From: JAWWOL01 sp033851545
Lineage (GTDB): Bacteria; Actinomycetota; Actinomycetes; JAWWOL01
Length of the DNA: 64,000 bases
Reading direction: 5' to 3'
Assembly (NCBI GenBank): GCA_033851545.1
Contig: JAWWOO010000080.1
Span: 1-64,000, forward strand
Made by a program: the position numbers and the translations under genes. A model generated the notes under the pieces. That model saw only the letters and a list, made by a program, of their open reading frames with translations. It was not told where the DNA came from and made no database searches. Below, piece by piece: positions 1 through 7,119 of this stretch (its first letter is position 1; each line of letters begins with the position of its first letter).

Positions 1-23
1 GCGGATGAGAGCGTCTCATCCGC
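1..23 (-). terminator. Stem-loop terminator of the GH16 gene
   Basis: A perfect 10-bp inverted repeat (GCGGATGAGA / TCTCATCCGC) with a 3-base loop lies 15 bases past the stop codon of the minus-strand hydrolase gene. There is no clear U tract inside the window, as is common for terminators in GC-rich actinobacteria. The repeat sits at the window edge, so its flank cannot be checked. Confidence 0.7.
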
Positions 24-38
24 GCGGCCGGGTCCGTC

Positions 39-2183
39 TCAGCTGCCGTAGACCTGGAACTCCCACAGCGAGTAGCCGTACGCGGTCGTGCGTACGGTGC
101 CGTACATCCGCACGTAGCGGCCGGACCCCGTGACGGCGAGCGTCTGCACGCCGCCGGTGCCGGTGCTGGTGGTGTAGACCGGCGTCCAGTTGGTGCCGTC
201 GGTGGATGTCTGGATCTGGAATGCCTTACCCGCAGCCGTTTCCCAGTTGAGGACGACCTGGGAGATGGCGTGCGTCGCGCCGAGGTCGACCTGCAGCCAC
301 TGCGGGTCGCTGAAGGCACTGGACCAGCGGGTGGCCGTGTTGCCGTCCACGGCCGCCGAAGCAGGTGTCCCTGCGTTCTCGGTCGAGGAGGCGGTTGCCG
401 TCCTGCCCTGCGAGAGCAGGATGGTCGAACCGGTGCCGGGCGTGCCGGCCACGCCGAACTCCCACAGCGAGTAGCCGTACGCCGTCGCCCGCTGGGTGCC
501 GTACATCCGGATGTAGCGTCCGGACCCGGAGACGGTGAGTGTCTGCACGCCGCCCGTGCCGGTGGTCGTGCTGTAGACCGACGTCCAGCTGGTGCCGTCG
601 GCGGACGTCTGGATCTGGAACGCCTTCGCGTACGCCGGCTCCCAGTTCAGCGTGACCTGGCTGATGTTGTACGTCTGCCCGAGATCGACCTGCAGCCACT
701 GCGGGTCGCTGAAGGCGCTGGACCAGCGGGTGCCGGTGTTGCCGTCGGTGGCGTTGACCGCCGGGGTGCCGGCGTTCTCCACTGAGGATGCGGTGGTCGG
801 TTTCCCCTGTGCGATGTTGGTCGGCGGGGTGGTGGTGCCGCCACCCGGAGTGGACCACTGCTCCTCGGCCAAGCCGTTGCAGTCGAAGAGCTGGAGCTGG
901 GTGCCGTTCGTGGTCGAGCCGGCCGGGTCGTCGATGCAACGGCCGGACTGCGGGTTGATGTAGCCACCGGTGTGCGTCTGCCACAGCTGCGCCGGAGAAC
1001 CGTTGCAGTCGTACACCTGCAGCTTGGTGCCGTTGGCCGTGCCCGCCGCCGCTGCGTCGAGGCACTTCCCGCCGGTCCGCAGCGTGCTGTCGGAGTACGT
1101 GCTCCACGTCTGGCCGGCGGCGCCGCAGCTGTCGATCACGACCGGTGTGGCGTTGGCCGTGTTACCGCCGCTGTCCTCCATGCACTTGCCGGCGATGCCC
1201 GACGTGATCGCACCGGTCGCGGTGGCGGTCGCGTACGTGCCTGAGACCGGGCCCTTGTTGTAGACGGCGACCGAGTCGATCACCATCGCGCCGCCGGAGA
1301 TGGTGGCGGCATTGGGGCCGCCGCCGAAGGCTGCGGGAAAGCCTCCGCCCATGGCGAGGTCGTAGATGATGAAGAAGCTGTGGTCGACGGCGTTGGTCCA
1401 CGTGGCGGCGTCGACCTGGTTGGCGTTGACGGTGAAGTAGTTGACCCCGTCGAGGTACCAGCGGATCTGTTCCGGTGACACGGAGCGGTCGATCTCGACC
1501 GCGTAGTCGTGGAAGCCGGTCTGGCAACCGGGGCAGGCGTGCTCCCCACTGCCGATGCCGCTCGACTCGTTGCACGGCCCGCCCGGATTCGTGCCGCAGT
1601 GCAGGGTCCCGAAGACCGAGCTGCGGCCGTTGATGTCCTCGAGGATGTCGACCTCACCGGATCCCGGCCACGCCACGCCCGAGCGCAACGTCGAGCCGAG
1701 CATCCAGAAGGCGGGCCAGTAGCCCGCGCCGTTCGCGGTCGTCACGTTCGGCTGCTGGATCACCGACTCCATCCGTACGACGCCGCCGGCCGCAGCGCCG
1801 AACGTCGCCGGCGTCTCGATCCGGCCCGAGGTCCAGCCGGTGTTCGGGTCGGTGCCGCTGTGCAGCGCCTTCAGCACCAGGTGACTGGCGCCGTCCTGGT
1901 AGACGTTGGCGGTGCTGTTGGTCATCGTCTCGATCTCACCCGTGCCGAACGTGCTGCCGGCGCCGGTGTCGTACGCCCAGTTCGCGCCCACTCCCGTACC
2001 GGAGGCTCCGGTGAAGTCGTCGCTCCAGGTGGTCGTGAAGCCGGCCGGGGGTGCCGGCACTGCAGCGTGTGCCGCGACCGGGGTGGCGACCGTCACTACT
2101 CCGCTCAGGCCGAGGGTGCCCGCGATGAGCGCCATCGTCGTGCCCGCTGCGGCGAGCCGGGACCTGTTGAGGACTAACGACAT
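39..2183 (-). CDS. Secreted GH16 beta-glucanase with ricin-B and two F5/8C modules
   Basis: Predicted exported endo-beta-1,3-glucanase (laminarinase-like), 714 aa. A Sec signal peptide covers residues 1-40 and ends AHA. The GH16 domain spans about 48-310 and carries the catalytic signature GEVDILED, with the expected nucleophile E177, D179 and acid/base E182. A ricin-type beta-trefoil follows at about 325-445, then a short Gly/Thr/Pro linker and two F5/8 type C modules at about 456-577 and 585-714, nearly identical to each other. The start is the ATG at 2183, preceded by a strong GGAGGAG site; the frame stays open to 2297, but that extension would put a charged stretch before the signal peptide. 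It stands alone, with its own promoter candidate and terminator. Substrate specificity (laminarin versus other beta-glucan) is inferred from the family only. Confidence 0.9.
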   Translation of the reverse strand: MSLVLNRSRLAAAGTTMALIAGTLGLSGVVTVATPVAAHAAVPAPPAGFTTTWSDDFTGASGTGVGANWAYDTGAGSTFGTGEIETMTNSTANVYQDGASHLVLKALHSGTDPNTGWTSGRIETPATFGAAAGGVVRMESVIQQPNVTTANGAGYWPAFWMLGSTLRSGVAWPGSGEVDILEDINGRSSVFGTLHCGTNPGGPCNESSGIGSGEHACPGCQTGFHDYAVEIDRSVSPEQIRWYLDGVNYFTVNANQVDAATWTNAVDHSFFIIYDLAMGGGFPAAFGGGPNAATISGGAMVIDSVAVYNKGPVSGTYATATATGAITSGIAGKCMEDSGGNTANATPVVIDSCGAAGQTWSTYSDSTLRTGGKCLDAAAAGTANGTKLQVYDCNGSPAQLWQTHTGGYINPQSGRCIDDPAGSTTNGTQLQLFDCNGLAEEQWSTPGGGTTTPPTNIAQGKPTTASSVENAGTPAVNATDGNTGTRWSSAFSDPQWLQVDLGQTYNISQVTLNWEPAYAKAFQIQTSADGTSWTSVYSTTTGTGGVQTLTVSGSGRYIRMYGTQRATAYGYSLWEFGVAGTPGTGSTILLSQGRTATASSTENAGTPASAAVDGNTATRWSSAFSDPQWLQVDLGATHAISQVVLNWETAAGKAFQIQTSTDGTNWTPVYTTSTGTGGVQTLAVTGSGRYVRMYGTVRTTAYGYSLWEFQVYGS

Positions 2184-2336
2184 CTGCTTCTCCTCCATTG
2201 GATGAACAGGGGATCGTTGCGCCGTTGTCAGCGGGCGTGCTTGTGCCGCCCGGGGCGAGGGGCAGCGACGTGTGGGCCGGCGGTCTTCGAGGGCCACGTG
2301 CTGCGGGAGCAGGTGGGTCCGCCTCGGCTACGCGGG

Positions 2337-2372
2337 ATGGTACAAGCCTTGAATGAAGCAGGTCAATGCTTC
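2337..2372 (-). promoter_or_regulatory. Promoter and operator candidate for the GH16 gene
   Basis: On the minus strand TTGACC (2366-2361), an 18-base spacer and TACCAT (2342-2337) form a plausible -35/-10 pair about 150 bases before the GH16 start. An inverted repeat GAAGCA / TGCTTC (2355-2360 and 2367-2372) brackets the -35 element, as an operator for a sugar-responsive repressor might. No regulator gene adjoins it. Confidence 0.4.
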
Positions 2373-2430
2373 TGGCCTGTCCTATTTGTTCCGGTATTTC
2401 CCGCCGCGGCAGGCCCGCTGGTTCCTGGGC

Positions 2431-3120
2431 TCAGGCCAAGCCGATCCGGCGCCCGCTGATGTCCGACGGCGTGACCACCACGACGGTGTGCCGGTCACCG
2501 CCGAACCATGGCCGTACGAGGTCCTGTGCGGCCTGGTCGCGGTCTCCCTGCTCGTGCGCGACCCGGGTGGGGCCGTGGCACAGCACGCTCCAGCCCAGCC
2601 GCGACGACTCGTCGATCTCGTCCACCTCGAAGCTGACCAGCCGGTGCGCCCTGGCCAGCTCGGCGAGCGGGGACATGGCAGCGGTCCGGATCACGATGTT
2701 GTTGCCGATCAGGGTGAAGTTGACCGGAAGGACGAGCGGTGGCCCGTTGACGACGAAGGCCACCCGGCCGACCGGTACGGAACCCAGGAGCAGCAGGCAG
2801 TCTGCTCTGGCGAGACGGGAGACCACGTGGGCCACCGGTGTCGTGCTCGCTGCCGCGTCCTGGTGGCGGTGGTGGTGCAGCCCGGGCTCGAGAGTGCCTT
2901 CGCCGTAGAGGTACTCGACGGTGGTGTGCAGGACCTCGGCCAGTCGCCTGGCTACACCGGCGGACGGCATCCCGCCCTGCTCCTCGATGTACTGGAGGTA
3001 GCAGGTGGCCATGCCGGCCCGGGTGGCGACCACCTCCTGCGGGTAGCCGAGCGAGGTGCGCCTGGCCGCGACCCGGCGCCCGACGGTGGCCGGCGTGTCG
3101 TCGGTGATGGCGGGTCTCAC
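2431..3120 (-). CDS. XRE helix-turn-helix / PPOX-fold fusion regulator
   Basis: About 229 aa. The N-terminal half (about residues 12-72) is an XRE-type helix-turn-helix ending in the usual VEYLYG-like segment. The C-terminal half is a pyridoxamine-phosphate-oxidase-like FMN-binding fold (GRVAFVVNGPPLVLPVNF), as in the PPOX protein at 3917. Such fusions are found in actinobacteria, and a role as a flavin- or redox-responsive regulator is inferred, not shown. The GTG at 3120 is chosen because the frame upstream shows no ribosome site; a GGAGG lies 22 bases before it and actually fits an 8-codon leader ORF (3117-3140) whose stop overlaps this GTG. It is divergent from the DosR-like gene, sharing a 100-base control region. 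Confidence 0.75.
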   Translation of the reverse strand: MRPAITDDTPATVGRRVAARRTSLGYPQEVVATRAGMATCYLQYIEEQGGMPSAGVARRLAEVLHTTVEYLYGEGTLEPGLHHHRHQDAAASTTPVAHVVSRLARADCLLLLGSVPVGRVAFVVNGPPLVLPVNFTLIGNNIVIRTAAMSPLAELARAHRLVSFEVDEIDESSRLGWSVLCHGPTRVAHEQGDRDQAAQDLVRPWFGGDRHTVVVVTPSDISGRRIGLA

Positions 3121-3140
3121 GGGCTGACGTCGCTGGTCAT
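3117..3140 (-). other. Seven-residue leader ORF before the XRE-PPOX gene
   Basis: ATG at 3140 opens a frame of seven sense codons (MTSDVSP) ended by TGA. It has a well-spaced GGAGG (3146-3150, minus strand). The TGA overlaps the GTG start of the next gene as GTGA, the layout used for translational coupling elsewhere in this window. It may be a translational enhancer, or may mark a frameshift that separated the original start from the gene. Confidence 0.35.
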
Positions 3141-3190
3141 GGCGGCCTCCGGAACAAGCGTGGCGCCGTCGATGGGGCACGAGCAGAGTC

Positions 3191-3203
3191 GAAAGTCCCG
3201 ATC
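3191..3203 (-). promoter_or_regulatory. Weak DosR-box-like half site
   Basis: On the minus strand this reads GATCGGGACTTTC, matching the left half (GGGACTT) of the DosR consensus. The right half is poor (GACTC). It lies 19 bases before the DosR-like start and about 70 before the divergent XRE-PPOX gene, so autoregulation is possible. Confidence 0.35.
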
Positions 3204-3221
3204 CTGTGCGACAGTCGTCGC

Positions 3222-3884
3222 ATGGGTCAGGACATGACGGCGGTGCGGATCTTCCTGCTCGACGACCACGAGGTGGTTCGGCGAGGGGTCAAGGACCTGC
3301 TGGAGTCCGAGCCGGGCTGGACGGTCGTAGGCGAGGCCTCCACCGCGGCCGAGGCCCTCGTCCGGGTGCCGGCCCTGCGGCCCGATGTCGCGGTGCTGGA
3401 CGTCCGGCTGCCCGACTGTGACGGCGTCTCGGTCTGCCGCGAGCTCCGCTCGCAGATCCCCGAGCTGGCCTGCCTGATGCTCACCTCGTTCTCGGACGAC
3501 GAGGCGCTCTTCGACGCGATCATGGCAGGGGCCGCCGGCTACGTGCTCAAGGAGATCCGCGGGTCCGACCTGATCGGCGCGGTCCGGACGGTCGCCGCCG
3601 GCGGATCGCTCCTCGACCCCAAGGCGACCGCCCGCGTGCTCGAACGGCTCCGCACCCCCCCACAGCGAGTGGATCCGCTGGAGGCGCTGACGGACCAGGA
3701 GCGCCGCATCCTCGAGCTGATCGGCGAGGGGCTGACCAACCGGCAGATCGGTGAGCGGATGTTCCTCGCCGAGAAGACCGTGAAGAACTACGTGTCGGCG
3801 GTTCTCGGCAAGCTCGGGCTGCAGCGGCGTACGCAGGTCGCGGTCCTTGCGACCGAGCTGCGAGGTCGGGACGTTCGCCCCTAG
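3222..3884 (+). CDS. devR: DosR/DevR-like NarL-family response regulator
   Basis: Two-component response regulator of 220 aa (mycobacterial DosR is about 217). The receiver domain (about 7-125) has the acidic pair in FLLDDHEVVRRG, the phospho-acceptor D60 in VAVLDVRLPD, and the conserved T/S and K positions. The LuxR-type helix-turn-helix (about 150-212) contains LTDQERRILELIGEGLTN and the recognition helix LAEKTVKNYVS, both nearly the same as in DosR. It is expected to control hypoxia or redox dormancy genes with the kinase at 4310. ATG 3234 (MTAVRIFLL) is an alternative start and matches the DosR N-terminus better; neither has a strong ribosome site. The family assignment is firm; identity of the inducing signal is inferred. 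Confidence 0.9.
   Translation: MGQDMTAVRIFLLDDHEVVRRGVKDLLESEPGWTVVGEASTAAEALVRVPALRPDVAVLDVRLPDCDGVSVCRELRSQIPELACLMLTSFSDDEALFDAIMAGAAGYVLKEIRGSDLIGAVRTVAAGGSLLDPKATARVLERLRTPPQRVDPLEALTDQERRILELIGEGLTNRQIGERMFLAEKTVKNYVSAVLGKLGLQRRTQVAVLATELRGRDVRP
3868..3882 (+). promoter_or_regulatory. DosR-box-like site before the PPOX gene
   Basis: GGGACGTTCGCCCCT differs from GGGACTTNNGNCCCT only at position 6. It overlaps the last codons of the DosR-like gene and lies 34 bases upstream of the PPOX start at 3917, a usual distance for DosR activation. Confidence 0.5.
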
Positions 3885-3916
3885 TCCCGTGCATAGCTGC
3901 TGCCGAGACTGGAGAA

Positions 3917-4306
3917 ATGGACGTACTGGAGTCGCTCAGCCGACCCGAGTGCCTTGCGCTGCTGCGCACGGCCAGGCTGGGGCGCGTCGCGTACTCAGAG
4001 CGCGCCCTGCCCGCGATCGCGACCGTCCCGTTCGCCGTCGTCGAGGAGTCGATCGTCGTACGGGTCGACGGGGGCACCCTGCTGGCGGCCGCTCTGCGGG
4101 GGGCCGTCGTGGCGTTCCAAGTCGACCACGGCACCAGCTGGAGCGTCACCTGTATCGGGCTTGTCCGGCAGCTGCTGGACCCGGACGAGGTGGCGGCTGT
4201 CCGATCGCTGACCTGCTGGCCGGAGCCGGCTCCGGCGGTGAGCGAGTTTCTGCTGATCGAGTCGGAAGGCTTGCAGGGCAGGCACTTCCTGGGCTCCGCG
4301 GCCTGA
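3917..4306 (+). CDS. PPOX-family flavin-binding protein
   Basis: A 129-aa single-domain protein of the pyridoxamine 5'-phosphate oxidase-like split-barrel family. It starts with a helix (LESLSRPECLALLRTARLGR) followed by the strand pattern RVAYSERALPAIATVPFAV seen in short actinobacterial PPOX proteins, which bind FMN, F420 or haem. Members of this family occur in DosR regulons. It lies 32 bases after the regulator with a DosR-like box in front, and converges on the kinase gene three bases away. The exact cofactor and substrate cannot be read from the sequence. Confidence 0.8.
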   Translation: MDVLESLSRPECLALLRTARLGRVAYSERALPAIATVPFAVVEESIVVRVDGGTLLAAALRGAVVAFQVDHGTSWSVTCIGLVRQLLDPDEVAAVRSLTCWPEPAPAVSEFLLIESEGLQGRHFLGSAA

Positions 4307-4309
4307 GGT

Positions 4310-5998
4310 TCAGTCCGGGAGGGGTACGCGCCAGGCGATCTCGGTGCCGCCGTCGGCTGGGCCGAGGATCGTGCAGGTGCCACCGAGCAGCTGTGCCCGT
4401 TCGACGAGGTTGGCCAGTCCGCTCCGCCGACCGACTGCCGCCAGCCCGATCCCGTTGTCGCGTACGGTCACCACCAGGTCCTCAGGCTGCCCGTGAGCGA
4501 TATGGACGTCCACCGAGGCGTGCGTCGCCTTGGCGTGCCGTACGACGTTGGACAGTGCCTCACGCAGGACGGCGATCATGTGGTCGGCCACGTCCGCCGG
4601 GACGTTGGTGTCGATCAAGCCGCCCAGGCGAAGCCCCGGCGACCAGCCGAGCTGCTCCGTGGCGGCGTCGACCACCTCGAGGATCCGACCCCGCACGGTG
4701 GTGGCGGCCCCCACTGGCGACTGCAGCGCGTAGATCGTGGACCGGATCTCCTTGATGGTCAGGTCCAGGTCGTCCACGGCGCCGTGCACGCGCTGCCGGG
4801 CATCGTCCGGGCGGTCGCCGATGAACCGGATGGCGCTCTCGAGCTGCATGCCGGTCGCGAAGAGCCGCTGAATCACCAGGTCGTGCAGGTCCCTGGCAAT
4901 GCGATCTCTGTCCTCCAGCATCATCAACCGGTCGCTGTCGCGCCGGTGCTCGGCGAGCTCGATGGCCACGGCAGCCTGTGAGGCGAACGCGGTCAAGGTC
5001 TCGAGACCCTCGGCAGTGAACCGCTCAGTGCCCGTACGGCCGACGATGAGCACCCCACCCGCGCGCCCCTTGGTGGCCAACGGCGCCATCAGGCCCCAGC
5101 CGAACTGGCGACCGGAAAGCTCGAGCTCCGGCAGCTCGCGCGCGGTGCCGGAGGCGAACGCGTCGGCAATCCGTTCGCTCACCAGCGGGCGCCCGGTGTG
5201 CTCGGCGGCGTCGAGACCGCTGGCGGCCTGCGTGACCAGCTGCCCATCGCCGCCGGGCACCGCCAGCACGGCGAAGTCGGCGCTGAGGACGTCATGGGCG
5301 CCGTCCGCCACCAGAGCGAGGACGTCCCCGGGCTCGGTGCCGCTGAGCAGCGCCGTGGCGATGTTGCCCGTGGCCTCGAGCCAGCGCTCCCGGCGGCGGG
5401 TCTCGTCGTAGAGCCTGGCATTGGCGATCGCCAGACCAGCAGCGGCGGCCAGTGCCATCACGACCGACTCGTCCTCCTCGTCGAAGGGCCGCCCGCCCCG
5501 CTTCTCGGTCAGGTAGAGGTTGCCGAACACCGTCGACCGCACCCGGACCGGGACCCCCAGGAACGTGTGCATCGGTGGGTGCTGAGCCGGGAAGCCGTAC
5601 GAGCCGGGGTGCTGCGTCAGGTCGTCGAGCCGCAGCGGCACCGGCGCCCGGATGACCTCGCCGAGGATGCCCCTGCCGGTGGGGAACGGCCCGATCGCTG
5701 CGACGTCGGCCTCGTCGATGCCGACCGTGATGAACTGGCTGAGGCCGTCGCCGTCGGGGGCGATGACGCCGAGGGCGGCGTACTCCGCGTCTGCCAGGAC
5801 GGCCGCGGCACCGACGATCCGGTGGAGCACCGCCTGCAGATCCAGCTCGGTGCCGATGGCGAGCACGGCGTCGAGCAGCTGCCGGAGCCGGTCGCGGGCC
5901 ACCACGATCCCCGAGAGCCGCACCTGCAGCTCCATCAGCAGGTCGTCGAGCTGGAGGCGTGGTGCAAAGGAGGCCGCGGGATCGGGTCCCTCGCTCAT
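4310..5998 (-). CDS. devS: DosS/DevS-like two-GAF sensor histidine kinase
   Basis: Soluble sensor kinase of 562 aa, close to DosS/DosT in size and order: GAF-A (about 50-200), GAF-B (about 215-365), HisKA_3 dimerisation helix with DRIARDLHDLVIQRLF carrying the phospho-histidine, then an HATPase_c domain with LREALSNVVRHAKA (N box) and DNGIGL. The GAF-A segment GFPAQHPPMHTFLGVPVRVR resembles the part of DosS around its haem-ligand histidine; haem binding is therefore possible but unproven. The start at 5998 has GGAGGG three bases upstream; the frame is open to 6031. The gene is convergent with devR and its PPOX neighbour and divergent from the nitroreductase across a DosR-like box. Confidence 0.9.
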   Translation of the reverse strand: MSEGPDPAASFAPRLQLDDLLMELQVRLSGIVVARDRLRQLLDAVLAIGTELDLQAVLHRIVGAAAVLADAEYAALGVIAPDGDGLSQFITVGIDEADVAAIGPFPTGRGILGEVIRAPVPLRLDDLTQHPGSYGFPAQHPPMHTFLGVPVRVRSTVFGNLYLTEKRGGRPFDEEDESVVMALAAAAGLAIANARLYDETRRRERWLEATGNIATALLSGTEPGDVLALVADGAHDVLSADFAVLAVPGGDGQLVTQAASGLDAAEHTGRPLVSERIADAFASGTARELPELELSGRQFGWGLMAPLATKGRAGGVLIVGRTGTERFTAEGLETLTAFASQAAVAIELAEHRRDSDRLMMLEDRDRIARDLHDLVIQRLFATGMQLESAIRFIGDRPDDARQRVHGAVDDLDLTIKEIRSTIYALQSPVGAATTVRGRILEVVDAATEQLGWSPGLRLGGLIDTNVPADVADHMIAVLREALSNVVRHAKATHASVDVHIAHGQPEDLVVTVRDNGIGLAAVGRRSGLANLVERAQLLGGTCTILGPADGGTEIAWRVPLPD

Positions 5999-6035
5999 CG
6001 TCCCTCCGCTCCATGACCTTGTGACGGGCAAGGAC

Positions 6036-6050
6036 GGGACTTTGTGCCCT
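6036..6050 (+). promoter_or_regulatory. DosR-box-like site between devS and the nitroreductase
   Basis: GGGACTTTGTGCCCT matches the DosR consensus at all but one fixed position. It is 38 bases before the kinase start and 73 before the nitroreductase start, so it could serve both divergent genes. Confidence 0.6.
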
Positions 6051-6122
6051 GACCCGGGTCGACCCTACGGACGAGGCTGGACAAAGTGCACTTCCCGCAT
6101 CAAACGACCAGGAGATGATGTC

Positions 6123-7097
6123 ATGTCGGCAGAGGTCGTGGCAGCGATGGCGCAAGCCGCCAGGCTGGCCCCGAGCATCCACAACAGCCAGCCCTGGCGG
6201 TTCGACACCACCACTGACCGGCTCGAGATCTACGCCGACCACACCCGGTCCACGCCGGCGGTCGACCCGCTCGGCCGCTGGGTGTATGTCGCCTGCGGCT
6301 CCGCCGCGTTCAACGCGGCCGCAGCGGCCAGAGCCCTCGGCCGGCGCGGCACGGTCACCCTGCTTCCCGATCGCTCGCGCCCCGACCTGATGGCTGTGAT
6401 CACCCTCGACGGCGTCGTCCCGACCAGCGGGGACGACCTAGCCCTGGCCCACGCCATCCCGGAACGGCACACCGTACGGACGCCGTTCGAGGGCAGCGAG
6501 GTGCCGCCGGCGATCGTGGACCGGCTGCGCGCGGCAGCCGAGCGCGAGGGCACCTGGCTGCAGGTCATCCACGATCCGGCAGACATCGTCGAGCTGATCG
6601 TCCTGACCGAGCGGGCTGAGGCGGCCGAGGCTGCCGACGAGCGCTACCGGGACGAGCTTCGTGCCTGGATGAGGGGCACCGGCGACCCGTCGGACGACGG
6701 CATCCGCCTGGACGCAATCCCGGCGGCGGGCTCGTACGGGCGAGGGTCGCCCGTGCCGCTGCGGGACTTCCGCGGCGACGGGCCGGTGGTCACGTCCGCG
6801 GGCGAGCCGCCCGCCGTCGAGCACCCGTTGCTCGTGGTCATCGGAACCGACGGCGACCACCACCTCGACTGGCTGCGTGCCGGCCTCGGGATGCAACGGC
6901 TCTGGCTGACCGCGACCGCTGCGGGGCTGAGCGCCTCACCGGTGAGCCAGGCGCTGGACCACGCCGGCCCGCGGTTGCTGCTGGCCCGGCTGGTCGGCCT
7001 CGACAAGGGGCACGCGCAGATGCTCCTTCGTCTCGGCTACGGCGACCACCCGGCGATCACCAGCCGACGGCCGCTCACCGCCATGCTCGGCCACTGA
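6123..7097 (+). CDS. Acg-family nitroreductase-like protein
   Basis: A 324-aa protein of the Acg subfamily of the nitroreductase superfamily. Its N-terminus (AAMAQAARLAPSIHNSQPWR) carries the family's SxxNxQPW flavin-site motif, and the usual second half ends in LLRLGYG. In mycobacteria Acg proteins (Rv2032 type) bind FMN, often lack classical nitroreductase activity and are strongly DosR-induced; that agrees with the box at 6036. The start ATG 6123 has AGGAG upstream; the frame extends open to 5652 but that part overlaps the kinase gene antisense. The next gene, phosphoketolase, begins 22 bases later, so the two are probably co-transcribed. Confidence 0.85.
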   Translation: MSAEVVAAMAQAARLAPSIHNSQPWRFDTTTDRLEIYADHTRSTPAVDPLGRWVYVACGSAAFNAAAAARALGRRGTVTLLPDRSRPDLMAVITLDGVVPTSGDDLALAHAIPERHTVRTPFEGSEVPPAIVDRLRAAAEREGTWLQVIHDPADIVELIVLTERAEAAEAADERYRDELRAWMRGTGDPSDDGIRLDAIPAAGSYGRGSPVPLRDFRGDGPVVTSAGEPPAVEHPLLVVIGTDGDHHLDWLRAGLGMQRLWLTATAAGLSASPVSQALDHAGPRLLLARLVGLDKGHAQMLLRLGYGDHPAITSRRPLTAMLGH

Positions 7098-7119
7098 CCC
7101 ACGACGACAGGAGCACCAC

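Noticed and set aside
2184..2297. Earlier start for the GH16 hydrolase
   Set aside because: It would add 38 charged residues before the signal peptide and ignore the strong GGAGGAG before 2183.
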